Shown here one piece after another: positions 33,901 through 45,516 of a DNA stretch of 64,000 nucleotides. Every line of letters begins with the position of its first letter. Position 1 is the stretch's first letter. Under the pieces are notes generated by a model, which was not told where the DNA came from, made no database searches, and saw nothing but the letters and a program-made list of their open reading frames with translations. The position numbers were made by a program, and so were the translations under genes. Source of the DNA: Lateolabrax maculatus (taxonomy: Eukaryota > Chordata > Actinopteri > Acropomatiformes > Lateolabracidae). Where the stretch lies: NCBI GenBank assembly GCA_031216445.1, contig CM062218.1, positions 14,492,501 through 14,556,500 on the forward strand, written 5' to 3'.

Positions 33901-34739
33901 GACACTGATTGGTCCAAACCACTGTGGTTTGGCCACAAATGCTTAACTTCAAACCTGACAAGATGGATTCTTGTGTGATCGTGATCTTGCGAATCCACCT
34001 TCCTCGCAAGGTAAACATACACCATCCTGCTGCCTGGCAGTACTTGAAAGAGCACCAAATGTGTAATAATCCGCCGCTGAAAATAGTCCCAAACAAATGC
34101 ATTGTTTACTCCTTATTGTGTAACATTTGACAGAAACTACAGTGCCCAGCTATTTAGGAAAATCACTGAGCCTTTAAAAAAAAGATAATTATATATTTGT
34201 GAGCCATTTTTAAAGGTCTACATCTTTAGTGGGAACCAATAGGCTTGGGGATAAGTGCCACAGATAAGGTAGGGAAGTCAGAAAGTATTGAATACGGACT
34301 AACGCAGTGTTGGTTTTGGTCTTTTTATGGGATTTGGTGACAATAAGATTAATATAAAATGATATAAGAGTTACCTTTTAAACATCAGTCAAAAATGTAG
34401 GACAAAGCTTAAAGGTTGTTAATATAAATGCCAGGATGCAGAGTTGTGAAAAATCTAGTTTTAGGGAAACTTGACTTTATGAGCTTACTGGCCACATAAT
34501 GTGCTGTAGAGAAAGGATTATGACCCCTTGTTGGTGACTTTGATTTACTGAACTCTGTGGGCAGACAGAGCAGAATTATTCTCTGAGAGTAATAATAAAT
34601 AAAGTGGAGATAAATGGCTTCAGATTGGCAAAACCAAATTTTCTGTCCCCAATTGGGTGGCCCTGATCCAACCCACATCTTAACTTTTCCAAAAATCACT
34701 TTTTTTCTTTTGTACAATTTCAGCTAATGTTCTTATTTA

Positions 34740-34865
34740 GAGCTGTCCCCCTTGAAAAGTTGAATGTCTTGCTCAAGGACACATCAGCAGGGCACATGGC
34801 TGCTGATGGACACAGTGGCTACAAACCTGCAACCACTTGATTGTAACCACGTTGCTTGTCCTGTA
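34740..34865. repeat. Teleost interspersed repeat remnant
   Basis: GTCTTGCTCAAGGACACATC followed by AGCAGGGCACATGG and CTACAAACCTGCAACCAC resembles the tail of a frequent fish repeat that normally reads CTTGCTCAAGGACACTTC. It is degenerate and the family is not fixed. Confidence 0.45.
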
Positions 34866-35654
34866 ATTAAGTATGTTTCATGTAAGAACCAAGATTGATG
34901 CTGTTCCAGAGTTGTTCCAGTTGTGCTCAGCACTTAAAAAACGCAGATACAGAGATGAAAACACCCATTGTGCAATGACAAACCATTGCAAACTTCACAC
35001 TTGCCAAAGTGGGAATTTTATAGAACGACTCAGACAAATCTGTTTTGCATAAAGGACAAAAAGGTGGCGAGAAGAGAAATGATGGGGGAAAACAATACGG
35101 TGAGGACATGCTTATTAAATCAGCCTTCTAACCCATCTAACATGCTGTAAATTCAAGACAAAAAAGGGCTTCTTTCATGTTCATGGTATATTACCTCTTC
35201 CATAAGAAAAACATTATTTGTGCTAATACATAAAAGCTATTATGTCCTTTCTTTATCAGTCATATAGGGAGCCTATTAGCAAAATAATAGAGTTCACTTG
35301 GTTTGCATAGTCTACACTGTCTGTCTAACAACAAAACAACGCCTCTTATAATCTACTTTCATTTTTCCAATCAGTTGGTTGTCAAACACTATCCTTAATC
35401 ATCATACATAACATGCACTGCATTAAAGTGGCATTCTTGTAAACACCATATCTGTAATAGCGTGTGACAAGCCGTCTTTGTTTACACCATAATAACTGGG
35501 TGTTTGAATAACTTCTCAATGACTTAAAGTAACCAGCCAGACTCACTCTGTTTCCATTCAGCTGTGCAGCCTGATAACCTGGACTGACGTTTGGCAAGGA
35601 GTGGACTGTGGATTATAACCAAACAGTAGGGCAGAATGGACTTCTCAGTCATTT

Positions 35655-35790
35655 CACCTGCGGATGTGAGACGTGGGAGTGCATTTCCTGCATGCACATT
35701 GCGGATGTAGTGTACATCCGCTTGTCTCATTATGCAAATGTTTACGTGTGCATTCATAAACATGCAAGACACGTAAAGTTAACATCGGCC
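35655..35790. promoter_or_regulatory. Candidate enhancer core with POU/FOX motifs and GCGGATGT repeats
   Basis: GCGGATGT occurs at 35660-35667 and again at 35701-35708, where it forms a perfect 9-bp hairpin with TACATCCGC around GTG (35701-35721). Next comes ATTATGCAAATGTTTACG, an octamer ATGCAAAT fused to a forkhead-type TGTTTAC, then CATAAACATG. Function is inferred. Confidence 0.35.
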
Positions 35791-36260
35791 CCACCCACGC
35801 ACATGCATTTATTTGAAGCACCAGCTTTGCTTCCTCTGCAGGCTCTCCCTCTTTTCCATCTGCCATGAAACTCTCCTAAACATCAATGCGGGCTGTCTTT
35901 GCTGTAGCTTCTGGATGAATCTGTTTAGTATCTTTCAGTTTAGATGAAGCGCTACATTAACCATGCTTCAGGGCATGTGGGATGGGCCGGTGGCCTGGCG
36001 AGGCAGGGGAAGGGGTGGATGGGAGATTTGAGATGGTCCAGACAGGCTAGCGGGCAGGCTCAAGCTCGTCTCTTCCACAACAACAAGGACCCACACTGAA
36101 GCACACTCAGACCCTGCAACCCGAGAGGGCACAGGGGTCCTTCAGCCTGCCTGGTTTGGGATAAATGAACCCAGATGCTTCCTGCAAATGCAGAGTGACC
36201 AGGCTGAGGGAATGAGGGCGGGGGGAGTAGGTGGTAGAGACAGAAAAAGAGGAGGCTTAC

Positions 36261-36450
36261 CTCTGTTATTGACTTCCTCCTCTGGTTGAATCTGTCAGAT
36301 TCCTGTGCTTTCTCATAACTACTGATCAGAGGTCTCCATGCAATGGAGCATTCCGGGAAATGATCAGAGGGGCGTTTGTCTTTGATGGAGAAGGGGAGCA
36401 GCAGCAAATCTTTAAGTCCTTTCCTGTTCCTCATCCCGTCAAGCTGCCAC
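36261..36450 (-). CDS. Candidate unannotated exon (possible alternative 3' exon of sem1)
   Basis: On the minus strand a long pyrimidine tract ending ctctctctgtccag precedes a 190-nt segment that ends AACAGAG before the donor gtaagc. One frame is open throughout: one base, then 63 codons from WQLDGMRNRKGLKDLL through SSYEKAQESDRF to NQRRKSITE. This frame starts with the third base of a codon, which is what sem1 exon 2 needs (it ends with two bases, AG). The order and strand also fit a downstream sem1 exon. I do not recognise the peptide. An open frame of this size can arise by chance, so it is a candidate only. Confidence 0.3.
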
Positions 36451-36726
36451 CTGGACAGAGAGAGAAGGAGGGAGCGAGAGAATGTTGGTCGCATTTGTCT
36501 AAATGACTCAATTGAAGGTCAAGTTGGAGCAGGAAGTTTTACAGTGTAACATGAGTCACGTGATTAAATGTTTTTGAAGGATTACTTTTATAGATGTGGG
36601 TTAGCTGTTCTTAACAGCACACTTGATCCAAGTTGTAAGCTGTCACTCTGTTGATAGTTGCCATCTATAGAATAATACCTGTCTCAGGAATACTTTGTTT
36701 CTCGCTGAGAGTTTGATGAGATGATT

Positions 36727-36857
36727 GATACAACTCTCATATCTGTCAGGTAAATATGAAGCTACAGTCAGCAGCTGGTTAGCTTAGCTTACCACAAAGA
36801 CTGGAAACAGGGGGAAACAGCTAGCCCAGCTCAGTCCAAAGATAATAAAATCCACCT
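36727..36857. repeat. Percomorph interspersed repeat, copy 1
   Basis: ATACAACTCTCATATCTGTC, CAGCAGCTGGTTAGCTTAGC, AAAGACTGGAAACAGGGGG, AAACAGCTAGCC and AATAAAATCCACCTA match a repeat I recognise as very frequent in perch-like fish. A diverged copy in the same orientation lies at 40748-40865. Confidence 0.8.
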
Positions 36858-36949
36858 ATTTTTTGGCTGGGTGCAGCCTTTGAGAATATTATGCTTGTTT
36901 TGTTTTGATTCCTTTCTCAACAGCACTGGATCATCCATAAAATGTAAAT

Positions 36950-36951
<2 letters not shown>

Positions 36952-37012
<61 letters not shown>
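36952..37012. repeat. (AT)30 microsatellite
   Basis: This uninterrupted AT tract lies about 95 bp after the percomorph repeat. Confidence 0.98.
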
Positions 37013-37016
<4 letters not shown>

Positions 37017-37423
37017 CCTATACATTATAACAGTAGGAATTTTCATTCAGTGATTCATGGAATTCACTGCGTACACATTTTTTTTTCTTGACTGATTTTC
37101 ACTTGTTTGTTATTTGCAAATGAACTCTTACCAGTGGTCCACCTGCAAAGTGCAACCGTATCTTCAACCAGAGGTGGGTGGTGTAATGAAAAAAATTGCT
37201 GCATGAAAACATTGGAATGCAGATGTGTTCTTTTCCTTCTTTTACACGGCGGCACTGAAAAGCCCCTTTTCCACTGCAGACTAGGGCGATGTGTTTCTCA
37301 CCAGGGACCTCAGGAGTAACCTGTGTCACTACCAATCTGCCAGGCTCAACTGATGCCATCCAGATGCCCCATCCTGAAACACACACCGGCCTCTTTGTTT
37401 GCTCCACTTGAGGTTTAGGGCCC

Positions 37424-37446
37424 TTTTTTTTTTTTTTTTTTTTTTT
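37424..37446. repeat. Poly-T tract (23 T)
   Basis: This is a homopolymer run of 23 T. Shorter runs lie near 39957 and 41758. Confidence 0.95.
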
Positions 37447-38204
37447 GCCAAGTTGGACTTGCACCTACACATATACAGATGCACATGCGCTTACACCAAT
37501 TCATGAATGCAGATGCACACAACCAGCATGATGTTTGGATACACACTCAAGTGCATACACTCAACCACACATGTGCACACACCCACACTCACAAACCAGC
37601 CCCTGTCTGAGGTAGATGCAGCAATGAGGAATAAACGACAAATTTCCTATTTCATTTCACTAAGTCTTGCCTGTTTAAGCTCACTCCTAACCTGCCTTGC
37701 CACGTCGGAAGACCAAGAGTTAAATTAGAGAGGACTACATTTCCTGAAATGAAATGACTGTCAACTCAACTTTGCTCCATCATCTCAGAAGAGTGCAAGA
37801 AAAATACCCCAGTCCTTCCATTCTGTTTTGCGTAATGCACGGCAAACAGAGTTTGAAATATCAAAGGCAACCCTAAAATGAATTATGAAAGAAAGTTGAG
37901 TTGTTTTAGCCTGTCTTTGATCTGTGAGATTTGTAGTGAGCCAGCAACATGGAGCTCCTGTATATGTCATCATGACCATTAGGAAGTGCTGACATCTATC
38001 TGATTAGGATGACAAAACAGCAAGCACCTGTGTGTGTGTGTGTGTGTGTGTGCCGGTGTGTGTGTGCGTGTGTGTATGGGTGGGTTTGTGCATTGCCAAT
38101 CTCATTCACATCTGCTGTTAAAATTGTCTATGTGCATTCTTGGACATTAGAGTGTATTCGGTAGTGTGTGCATTTTTGTTCTTCTTCCACATCTGTGAAT
38201 GTGA

Positions 38205-38208
<4 letters not shown>

Positions 38209-38269
<61 letters not shown>
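38209..38269. repeat. (GT)30 microsatellite
   Basis: This is a long GT tract. A shorter TG tract lies at about 38030-38052. Confidence 0.97.
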
Positions 38270-38274
<5 letters not shown>

Positions 38275-38467
38275 CTGTGGATGGGATGAGAGAGTGCATG
38301 CCTGCGTGGTGTGCTGGCTGGCTGTCCTGCCTTGAGGGGAGATAAATGGCTGAGTGTTGTTGTTGTCCAGAGAGCAGACACTCAGACAGCCGCTCACACA
38401 TGATTAATTGTTTCCTTGTTGGGACTGGGACCAGTTGACTGTGGCTGGGCCAAGGCCTCCCACCCAG

Positions 38468-38469
<2 letters not shown>

Positions 38470-38520
<51 letters not shown>
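38470..38520. repeat. (GT)25 microsatellite
   Basis: This uninterrupted GT tract is followed by a GA-rich patch. Confidence 0.97.
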
Positions 38521-38524
<4 letters not shown>

Positions 38525-38819
38525 GGAGAGAGAAAGAGAGCGATGAAAGGCAAAGACAGCAAAAGAGAGAGGGAGAATGTTATGTCCTATTTTATGAGTT
38601 TGTCTGTCATTGAACCCTCTTTTTAAACATATGCTATTGTTTTGAACGCGGCCACACAGTGAAGTGGTGAGGTTTTTTGGTTGAATGCGGTGAAAATGAT
38701 CGATGCGAATTGAGAGGATGATTTGTCCTGCAACCTTTTTATGTTTACTTCAATTGGATTGTGCAATGTTGAAGGTCTTTAATGGACTTTTTCCTGCAAT
38801 TGTTTCCCTTCCTTGTGTG

Positions 38820-39170
38820 GCTGTGATGCAGATACTGTGACATGTAATTAACCATGCTCTAATTACTTGATCCAACTGAAAGAAGCTCTAGCTATTGCCT
38901 TGAATCATGGCTGCACATTGATTTCTCATAGGTCAACACTGCTCAGGTTGTTCTACAGTGATGCTGGGTTTCATGGAAGTGCATGAGTGAGCCTGATGAT
39001 TGATTAATTACAATTATCAGAGGCCTGATAATTCACCAGAGATGATAATAACATCAAGTGTGCTTTATTGCTCTGGCGGAAAAGCCTCTCCGGTGTCTAA
39101 ATTGTCCCCCCTGTTAATTTCTCTTCCTTCACTGTCCAATGCTTTTAAGTGCAGCAGGACAGGTGGATGG
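38820..39170. promoter_or_regulatory. Candidate homeodomain-type enhancer (three TAATTA sites)
   Basis: Unique sequence carries TAATTA at 38845-38850, 38860-38865 and 39005-39010, plus CAATTATC, CTGATAATTC and GATGATAATAAC within 40 bp of the last. TAATTA is the core bound by Dlx-type homeodomains. No repeat or coding frame is seen. Conservation is untested. Confidence 0.42.
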
Positions 39171-40747
39171 CTGATCCGGTGTGTTCAAATATTGGAGGTT
39201 TGAGAGGGGATGGGGGTAAAAACCGGTAGTAAAAATAGAAAACAAACTCCTTAATTGCCAGGTATCATGGGCAAACAGGAAGGAAACACAGCAGGGGGTG
39301 TTGTTGCCACAGACGTCACAGTTAAAAACACGCTGCCATCCTCGCAGGGCCATTTGGCTCGGTTGCACATTGTGGTTTAATGATGGCATGAGGGTGACTC
39401 ACATGCAACACTGATTCACTTTACATTAAATTCTTAATCACAGCAGCTATTATCCCCGCTTTGTGTTGGTAGAAGTATTGGACTCCACTAAGACTTGTGT
39501 TAAATAAATGACAAACATTTACTCAGTGACAATTTCTACTTTAGTTACACGTATTTCACAGCGTAGGCAGGTTGTAGGCTACTATCAGCCTGGATATAAG
39601 CGGTATTGTTTTTGTTGGGATGTTACCATGGTCCATAATGTGTCATATTTCACAGAAGCCAATCACATAACTACAGTTACTGCCCTACAAATGCCCTTTA
39701 GGCTGATTATTAATCATTGCCACTGTTTGGACAATCGAAAGGGCGCACAGAAAACACAATCTACAAACAAAATATGTACCTTTTGCATAAATTAATTAAT
39801 AATTTTATAACATTATTTTTTCCTCCCAAAATTACACATTTCTATTAAATCTTAATTTTTCATGTCCGATTCTGGTCTTTACTCAATTTTGACCAAATAT
39901 GTTGTTTTGGCTTTGTAGGGCACTATAGACTACTATACACATTCTCTGTGCTCCATTTTTTTTTTTTTTTTTGCCTTTTGGAAATTATACATTTATCTGT
40001 CAAAGACCTGCGAGATGGATCATGTCATAAACTGCACGGCTGAAACAGGGCACTCATAATCCGTCCTGACATCAAACCCAAGTCTTGTGTTTTCATAGTG
40101 ACTCAACCACCAGGGCTAGCGTTAAACTGAAACATACCCATCTGTTTCGTTCTGTGTGCCAACGTGTCAGATTGGGTTAAAATCCGGACGGGTTTAAGTG
40201 ACAGTGAGGCCGTGGCGTGATCCCATACTGTCTCAACTATCCAGTGTCATGTTCACATGCTCAGATGAGTTTATCCTCATTTTCAGCTGAGCTGTGATGA
40301 CTCTCATAAAAACACATAGAGGTTTCGCAGCAAAGCATTAAATATAACCCAGATATTGTATCTGTTAGATATATGTGTAACTAGGTGTGGTAAAATATTC
40401 CCATTTTACATATTTATGTTCAACCACAAGTATGACATTTTGGGTCAAAGTATGGCGTTTAATCCTTACTGTGGTGTCAAAGTGAAGACTTCTTTAGTTT
40501 TCTAAATATCAAAGTAATAGTAGTAGCATGTGTCAAGATATACTATTTTATGGATTAAAAAGCAATTCTTCTTCTTGTGGCTGAAGTTTTGAATGATGGG
40601 TGCTGAATCTGCAGGGACAGGTTTATGAATTAGTTAGCTTGACATTACCAGAGGAAGGACATTAAATAACAGACAGAGTACAGAAAGGTAAGGTTAAAGA
40701 AGATTTTGACTGGGAAATACGGATCTTTGCTTTCTGGTGTAGAGTTA

Positions 40748-40865
40748 AATGAGAAAAGTGATACAACAACTCGCCTATCTGTCCATTACATATAAGGCTA
40801 TAGCCAGCAGCCAGTTAGTTTAGATTAGTGAAAACAGGGGAAACAGTAAGCTTATGGACTTATTT
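40748..40865. repeat. Percomorph interspersed repeat, copy 2
   Basis: GATACAACAACTCGCCTATC, GCCAGCAGCCAGTTAGTTTA and GAAAACAGGGGAAACAG align with the copy at 36727-36857 with many substitutions. Confidence 0.65.
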
Positions 40866-41419
40866 CCAGTGCAGACCTTGATGTAAAGATAGCAAGGATG
40901 CAGGTGACTTGGTGACATTATACTACTAACAAAACAAACACAATTACCTATGGCATCATAAATAAGACTGTATACAGTGCTGCATGTTATATCCATGATC
41001 TTCTGGCTTCAGGTAAACTCATTTCTATATTCTAACCCTATTTGAAAGGCAGTTGTCCGTATTTAAATGCATCTATCTCAAGAGAATATGTGTGATCACA
41101 GAAGAGCACATATATGCATTATTACTTTCTTTCCATAAGAATGGGCCCTTTGTAGCGTTTGTCTGAGCATAATTCACATTTGGAACATTCGGATACATGC
41201 GGCAAATTCATCCATATATGCTGTCTCCATGTACCACATACCTAGATACTTGAACCTTCATCGTGAACCAAATTTTACTCTGCACATGATATTATTAGTA
41301 TGTTTTTCGATGGCACATGCTCTGGGCTTCTTCTGATCCCATAGAAAGGGGGGGGAAAAATTCAGGACAACACAGGATCATTTTGATGAGAATGAATGGA
41401 GCTGAAAAGGTGGCCTGTG

Positions 41420-41640
41420 GTCAATCCATACTGGTTAATTGAGGCAGTTAGGGTAGAAGCAACTTAAAAGCCCCAGTCCTCCTTGACACTGATGGCTGTC
41501 CTATAAGGGACCCTCAGTAGGGCCCTCAGGTCTTTTGATAGGGCATTTGCCAGCGTCCTTTGGGGCTGCTTCACCCCCCACAATAAACAGGCAGACCTTT
41601 GTCACCGGGAGTGGGGGGGTCTGAAGGGTTGCTCCTCGTT
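41420..41640. promoter_or_regulatory. Candidate enhancer block
   Basis: Unique sequence contains CTGGTTAATTGAGGC, GGGCCCTCAGGTCTTTTGAT, TTGCCAGCGTCC, CCACAATAAACAGGC and CCTTTGTCACC. It is bounded on the right by poly-T and CT runs. Conservation is untested. Confidence 0.33.
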
Positions 41641-41988
41641 ATTATTTTCTAAAGTAATTATACCTTATTATCTGTGTTTACTCTAGCGGGGGTGCGAGCG
41701 TGCAGGTGTGGGCCATTCGGCAGTGGGTTGGCAGTTGCAGACGCACCCTGAGTGTCTTTTTTTTTTTTTTTTTTACTCTCTCCCCTCCATCTTTACTTGG
41801 AGGTTTTTGGGGTTTTAGTAGTAGTATTGTAGCCCTGCCGCTAATTTCAGCTCAACAAAAGAAACGTGCAATTAGGGCTATTATAGTAGCAGCTGCATGC
41901 TTCCTAGCTGTGCGGCGACAGCTCCGTCTTGTCCCTGGCTCGGCGGTGAAGGGATTGGAGAGGGGAGAAGAGCAGGGCCCGCAGTAGT

Positions 41989-42010
41989 GGGGGGGGGGGG
42001 GGGGAGGGGG
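41989..42010 (+). repeat. Poly-G tract (16 G, A, 5 G)
   Basis: Sixteen consecutive G and then five more make a strong G-quadruplex candidate on the plus strand. A second run of 15 G lies at 50367-50381. Confidence 0.9.
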
Positions 42011-44109
42011 AGCTGTAATGGTCACAGTAGCCTCCAGTGTCTGCAGAAAAAGAGAGAAAAATATAGCCCAGGAGGCTGGTGTGTTTCCTCAGTGTAGACA
42101 CAGCAGGGACTCTCGCCCACAGGCTTGTGGGCCCTGAGAACAATGGATCTGCCATCTCCCAACATGAAGTGTTATGAAATAGTCCTCGCCACAGTTCCAT
42201 TGGCTGCGCTCTTGCATGAAGTCATGTGGTCTCAGAACTGCGTGGGCCGAGGGAAAACGATTTGCAAATAAGAAAATGCTTTTTGAAGAATCCGGCCTTC
42301 AGAAAGGCAAGAATCAGTTTACAGGATTTGTTCCTGATCCAGAAAGTAATCTGGTGCTACACATGGCTTGGAATTATGTCTGAAGGCTAAACTTTGACAC
42401 CACTAACACAAGGACCTTTAAAAAAAAAAAAATCCGTTGTTTAAAATGCAGCCTTTCAATGTCCCTCAATATTCACCCAACAGATTGTTATTCAGGTCTC
42501 TCTAAGTCAGTCAATATCAGCCACAGTGAGCCGTCTTGTACATGTCAAGGTGAATCATGTGGTTCACAAAGGAACAACAAGAATGCTTGCGCAAATTAAA
42601 GTCAGGATTAAATGGGATCAAAGAAGAACTGGTGCAGAGACACTGAAAAGCCTGGCGATCTGTGTGAGGTTGAATATTGAGGGCCCATCGAAGCCCTCAT
42701 GGCGTCAAACACAAGGGACCAATCTCATGCTCTCAGCACAAACAAAATGGTCACAGGTCCTCCTCTGTTGCTCTCACTTACCGATTCTCTCACTCCACTG
42801 ACTTCCCAACCCTTAGAATAATCATCAGGCCCAGGGCCCTTAGTTTCGAGGGCATAAACAGATCTGAGTATCATGTATGTATGAATCAAAGTTCTTTGAG
42901 TTCACTTGGTGAACATGTGACCTTGCTTTAGTTCCTGCAATACTGGCCAACAAAATATTTATTTTCTTTATTGACATGTATATCAGTAGCAGCTGCAGCA
43001 TTGTCTTTCAATTACAATATGGACTGTGCTCTCAGGAGAGCTGTTGGGCTGTGATATGCAGCTGATTGGGATAATAACTAGTAGTAAACAAGGATTTTGT
43101 ATTTTCCCAGAAGAGAACGAGAGACTGCCGGATGCCTGTCAGCATGCTTTCAGTTGCCAACATTTAAACGCTTGACCTGAACTAACAGATTTCCACTTCC
43201 ACCTTTTCCAGCCTTTAATGCCAAAATCTGAGTGTAACATTTTCAAGTGCAGAATGACTCTTTCCAAATATAAACTGATGCAAAACAGCAAATAGCGCTG
43301 GGAAATCAGCATCACAAGAGGAAACTAACAAAAGCCAGTATGAATGGCCACCCACAGGCAAAGCGCAAATGTGGCAGAAATGATCAATATGCAGCATTTG
43401 AATTTCACTTGATTACGTCTAAAAGTATGTTTAAGAATCAAGAATTGTCACTTTCAGTCTTTTGTTCCATTAACAGGAAATAACATTTGTAATGTTGAAA
43501 CTGGTCTAATCACTTGATAAATACACGTGTGGTGTTAACGTGAAAGGACACGGAAGCAATGCTAGGCTTAATTTGTAAAACTGTACACTGGACGAAGCCC
43601 AGACTTTTATCATACCATCAGTTGATGATAAAATATCATTGCAAACTGAACAAATGTATTTCTTATATTATTGTTTATTAAATCCATAGTTATCCAGTTA
43701 GAAAATACATTACACTGCAAAATGTTCCTTCTTGCAGTGATTTATGTCTGATTTGGGTCTTTAAAGAAATAGGTCTGCCAGTGCAATAATAATATTCTAC
43801 CTGTTTCACACAGAAATCATCTTGTTTCTGGTTTTTCGCTAAATCAAGCTTCAATTTTCATGATTCTAGTGCAGTGGCCTGTCTAATTCTTTCATGTTTC
43901 AAGATACAGATGCTTAGTTTTGGAGAAAAACTGATTGTATTGGAAGCAGGTTTTATGTTTGGCAGATTTTTTTCACCTGTCTTAGGAAAATAGATTCACG
44001 TGATAAGATGGGGATTTTATGTGAAGCCAAGACATTTTTAATCTTGTTTTCTGAAAATAACAGTTTTATTCAAAGGAACTAGTAGCTACATAAACCAGAT
44101 CTAGTGATT

Positions 44110-44225
44110 TAAAAACTAGTTTTAACTCAAATGAGTAAAAGTTGCACAAAATGGAAATACTCAAAGTACAAAAATGATACGGAAATATAGTACTTGAGTA
44201 AATGTATTTAGGTAACTGTCCCCTT
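44110..44225. repeat. Fragment of the AAGTAAAAGT teleost repeat
   Basis: AAATGAGTAAAAGTTGCACA, AAATGGAAATACTCAAAGTA and TAGTACTTGAGTAAATGTAT match the 3' end of the family seen at 20205-20475. Confidence 0.7.
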
Positions 44226-45473
44226 CTAGAGGCAGGGGATGGATGTTGTTTTCAGGATGAAAGCTGCTTGTGCAGCCTTGGTCTTACTGGCATCCATTTC
44301 ACCTCATTAGGACCCTGGGACTGAGAGTCGCCAAAACACTGAGAGAAATCATTTTGTCGGGGGAGTGTGGCGGTGATAAATTGGCCTCTGGTTCAGTACG
44401 AGAGTCCCCGCTGTGCCAAGCGGAAGAGAAGGGCCTGGCTGGCAGTAGGGGCAGGCCCAGGCAAGGCAGGCTGGGAGGCCCCATGCTGAGACCCCCTCCC
44501 TGCCTCTGACAAACACGGCAGTGGATAATCTCTCCTTCGGGGACTCGGCCCAGCGTTGTGGGGCTGAGAGGGAAGGGGGCTGTTATACAGCACAGTACAG
44601 AGGAACTGCCTCTGCATGTGTGTAGCATGCACCACAAACACACTTACACACACTTGTTTGCATTGTGTGTACTTCCACTCCACACCGCTTATGTACATCT
44701 CCATTTCCCCGTCTACACTTTGTCTCTCTTCCGGTCTCACGCAGACATCGCTGGCAGTTGCAATAAATAGAGCCTTACGTGAAATTATGGTTGCTACAAA
44801 GTGATCACGAAAATTCTGTTGAGCACTTGAACTTCAGTGATATGAAAAATTCATGTAGTCCAAAATAAATGCACAATGTGTCAGAGGGCAATAACAAGCC
44901 AACCATTACAGGTAGATTGGGTTGACTTGGCAGGTGTGCTTCTGAGGAGATCAACAGCTCTTACAAAGGCTGTAATTTCTAGATATTTTAGCCAAACCCC
45001 AAGTCATCTTCCATAGAAAAACTAATAACTGCAAAGATGGCTAAGGTTTGTGTATCAAAGAATAAGAGCAGTCCAAAGACTAAGTGAAATGGAAGGACAC
45101 GGGCTAGAGTTCTGGTAATGACTATTCAAGCATCAGTTAAATTTAGCCATTGGTTATGAATTGGAGGTATGACGGCAACTATACCAATATAACTTGCTTA
45201 ATTTAAGCAATGTTTCTCTGATTACTAAAGAAATGCAATACCGTTTTTTCAGGTTAAATTCCATTTTCTTAACATTTGATGTATTGTTGCTAAGTAAAAA
45301 CACTCAAAGGAACCTTTTCTCTCCAAACCCTTTACTTCATCAATATTTCTTACAAAAAAAAAAAAGGAAACAAACAAACCAACATCCTCAAATCTCCTCT
45401 GGTGTGTTGTCAATCACTAATATTCAAATATAAATGTCCATATCCAATGTCTTCAAATACTGAGAGTCAGTCA

Positions 45474-45516
45474 TTAGGACGTCTCCATCTTGTAACCGTG
45501 TTTTTCCAGCTCAGCT
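45474..45516 (-). CDS. sem1: sem1 exon 3 with stop codon
   Basis: This exon encodes the last residues AELEKHGYKMETS and TAA (45474-45476). The acceptor is ttttcctccctgcag. Its first base completes an Arg codon begun in exon 2. Confidence 0.97.

Larger units (their letters stand above)
30691..45473. other. Intergenic region between slc25a13 promoter and sem1 3' end
   Basis: There is no recognised protein gene over 14.8 kb. It contains candidate enhancer blocks (31700-32160, 32370-32700, 35655-35790, 38820-39170, 41420-41640), a helicase-like remnant (33743-33900), teleost repeats (34740-34865, 36727-36857, 40748-40865, 44110-44225), microsatellites and a candidate exon (36261-36450). The rest is AT-rich sequence in which I see nothing specific. 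Confidence 0.8.

Noticed and set aside
36060..36494. The full 144-codon minus-strand frame as a single-exon gene
   Set aside because: The ends look random and simple; only the inner splice-bounded 36261-36450 part is worth keeping.
43700..44110. Possible further teleost repeat beginning ACACTGCAAAATG
   Set aside because: Resemblance to known fish repeats is too weak to name or delimit.
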